The notes beneath the pieces were generated by a model. It did not search any database. It saw only the letters and a list, made by a program, of their open reading frames with translations, and had not been told where the DNA came from. Positions 42,358 to 42,502 of a stretch of DNA of 42,502 nt are shown one piece after another. Both the position numbers and the translations under genes were made by a program. The DNA comes from Asaia bogorensis (GTDB taxonomy: Bacteria; Pseudomonadota; Alphaproteobacteria; Reyranellales; Reyranellaceae), in the NCBI GenBank assembly GCA_945889625.1, contig CAMDCE010000043.1, positions 1-42,502 on the forward strand, in the 5' to 3' direction. Every line of letters begins with the position of its first letter. The stretch's first letter is position 1.

Positions 42358-42502
42358 GAGCACCGAGCGTTTAATCGGAAGCGTAGCCGGCATCTTTGAG
42401 GTAGTTCCAGCACTCCTGCTCGGTGTAGAGGGCGCAGATGTCACCGATGGCTTTCCAGAGAGCATCGATGGTTCTCGCGCCGATGCGCCTGAGGTGGGCC
42501 TT
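42358..42502 (-). mobile_element. End of an IS630-type insertion sequence (runs off the window)
   Basis: The unit is defined by the transposase C-terminus it contains and by the preceding TA dinucleotide (42356-42357), the target IS630 elements duplicate. The likely terminal repeat begins GAGCACCGAGCG at 42358. Only one end is in the window, so the element's length, integrity and other terminal repeat cannot be judged. Confidence 0.65.
42371..42502 (-). CDS. IS630-type transposase, C-terminal 43 residues only
   Basis: Reading the minus strand from the window edge gives an open frame of 43 residues and a TAA, including RRIGARTIDALWKAIGDIC and the ending WNYLKDAGYASD. This resembles the C-terminus of IS630-family DDE transposases, where a variant of this tail follows the last catalytic Glu. 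The catalytic residues themselves lie beyond the window. It is too short for the open-frame list but continues off the end, so it may belong to an intact gene. Confidence 0.75.
   Translation of the reverse strand, partial: KAHLRRIGARTIDALWKAIGDICALYTEQECWNYLKDAGYASD

Overview
This window is chromosomal core sequence from a GC-rich alphaproteobacterium. The evidence is an aa3-type cytochrome oxidase operon with alphaproteobacterial gene order (ctaD-ctaB-small protein-ctaG-ctaE-DUF983-surf1), a bacterial class A RNase P RNA just upstream of mraZ, and a complete division and cell wall (dcw) cluster followed by bamD-recN-ligA. A Rhodospirillales/Reyranella-like origin is a guess from overall character only; no 16S gene is present.

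Layout. 1-5158: 3' part of the oxidase operon (subunit I, heme O synthase, small membrane protein, Cox11, subunit III, a hairpin terminator, a DUF983 protein started by TTG, SURF1). 5155-9639: M32 carboxypeptidase, small Cys-rich DUF1272 protein, threonine synthase, M16 zinc protease. 9661-10524 (minus): an aspartyl/asparaginyl beta-hydroxylase-family enzyme facing the M16 gene. 10691-12181: RimJ-type acetyltransferase and an intradiol ring-cleavage dioxygenase. 12206-14395 (minus): uvrB. 14452-14540: hairpin and REP-like palindrome. 14553-16771: TauE/SafE-type permease, TerB/J-domain membrane protein, cell wall amidase. 16784-17190: rnpB. 17191-17552: a 362-base control region with two different phased repeat arrays. 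17553-36406: mraZ-rsmH-ftsL-ftsI-murE-murF-mraY-murD-ftsW-murG-murC-murB-ddl-ftsQ-ftsA-ftsZ, ended by a strong terminator. 36513-41209: bamD, recN, ligA. 41259-42293: a PLP enzyme of the D-cysteine desulfhydrase type. 42301-42502: a second REP-like element, apparently cut by the end of an IS630-type insertion sequence.

How the genes work together. The first block assembles cytochrome c oxidase: CtaB makes heme O, Cox11 delivers copper to CuB, SURF1 helps insert heme a, and subunits I and III form the core. The dcw block makes the lipid-linked murein precursor (MurE, MurF, MraY, MurD, MurG, MurC, MurB, Ddl) and the division machine that uses it (FtsL, FtsI, FtsW, FtsQ, FtsA, FtsZ). Most neighbouring dcw genes overlap by 1-14 bases, so they are probably co-translated. 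MraZ is the first gene and a canonical-looking MraZ box (three TGGGAT-type repeats, 10-base period, on the minus strand) lies about 60 bases upstream of it.

The most interesting unexplained signals are regulatory: an exact 11-base tandem of GTGAGAA with a perfect 9-2-9 palindrome upstream of the MraZ box, and a perfect TGTGGGAT/ATCCCACA inverted repeat between ftsA and ftsZ whose arms contain the same TGGGAT word. The absence of lpxC between ftsZ and bamD is also notable. I see no CRISPR array, prophage or clear defence system, and no convincing undescribed multi-gene system.
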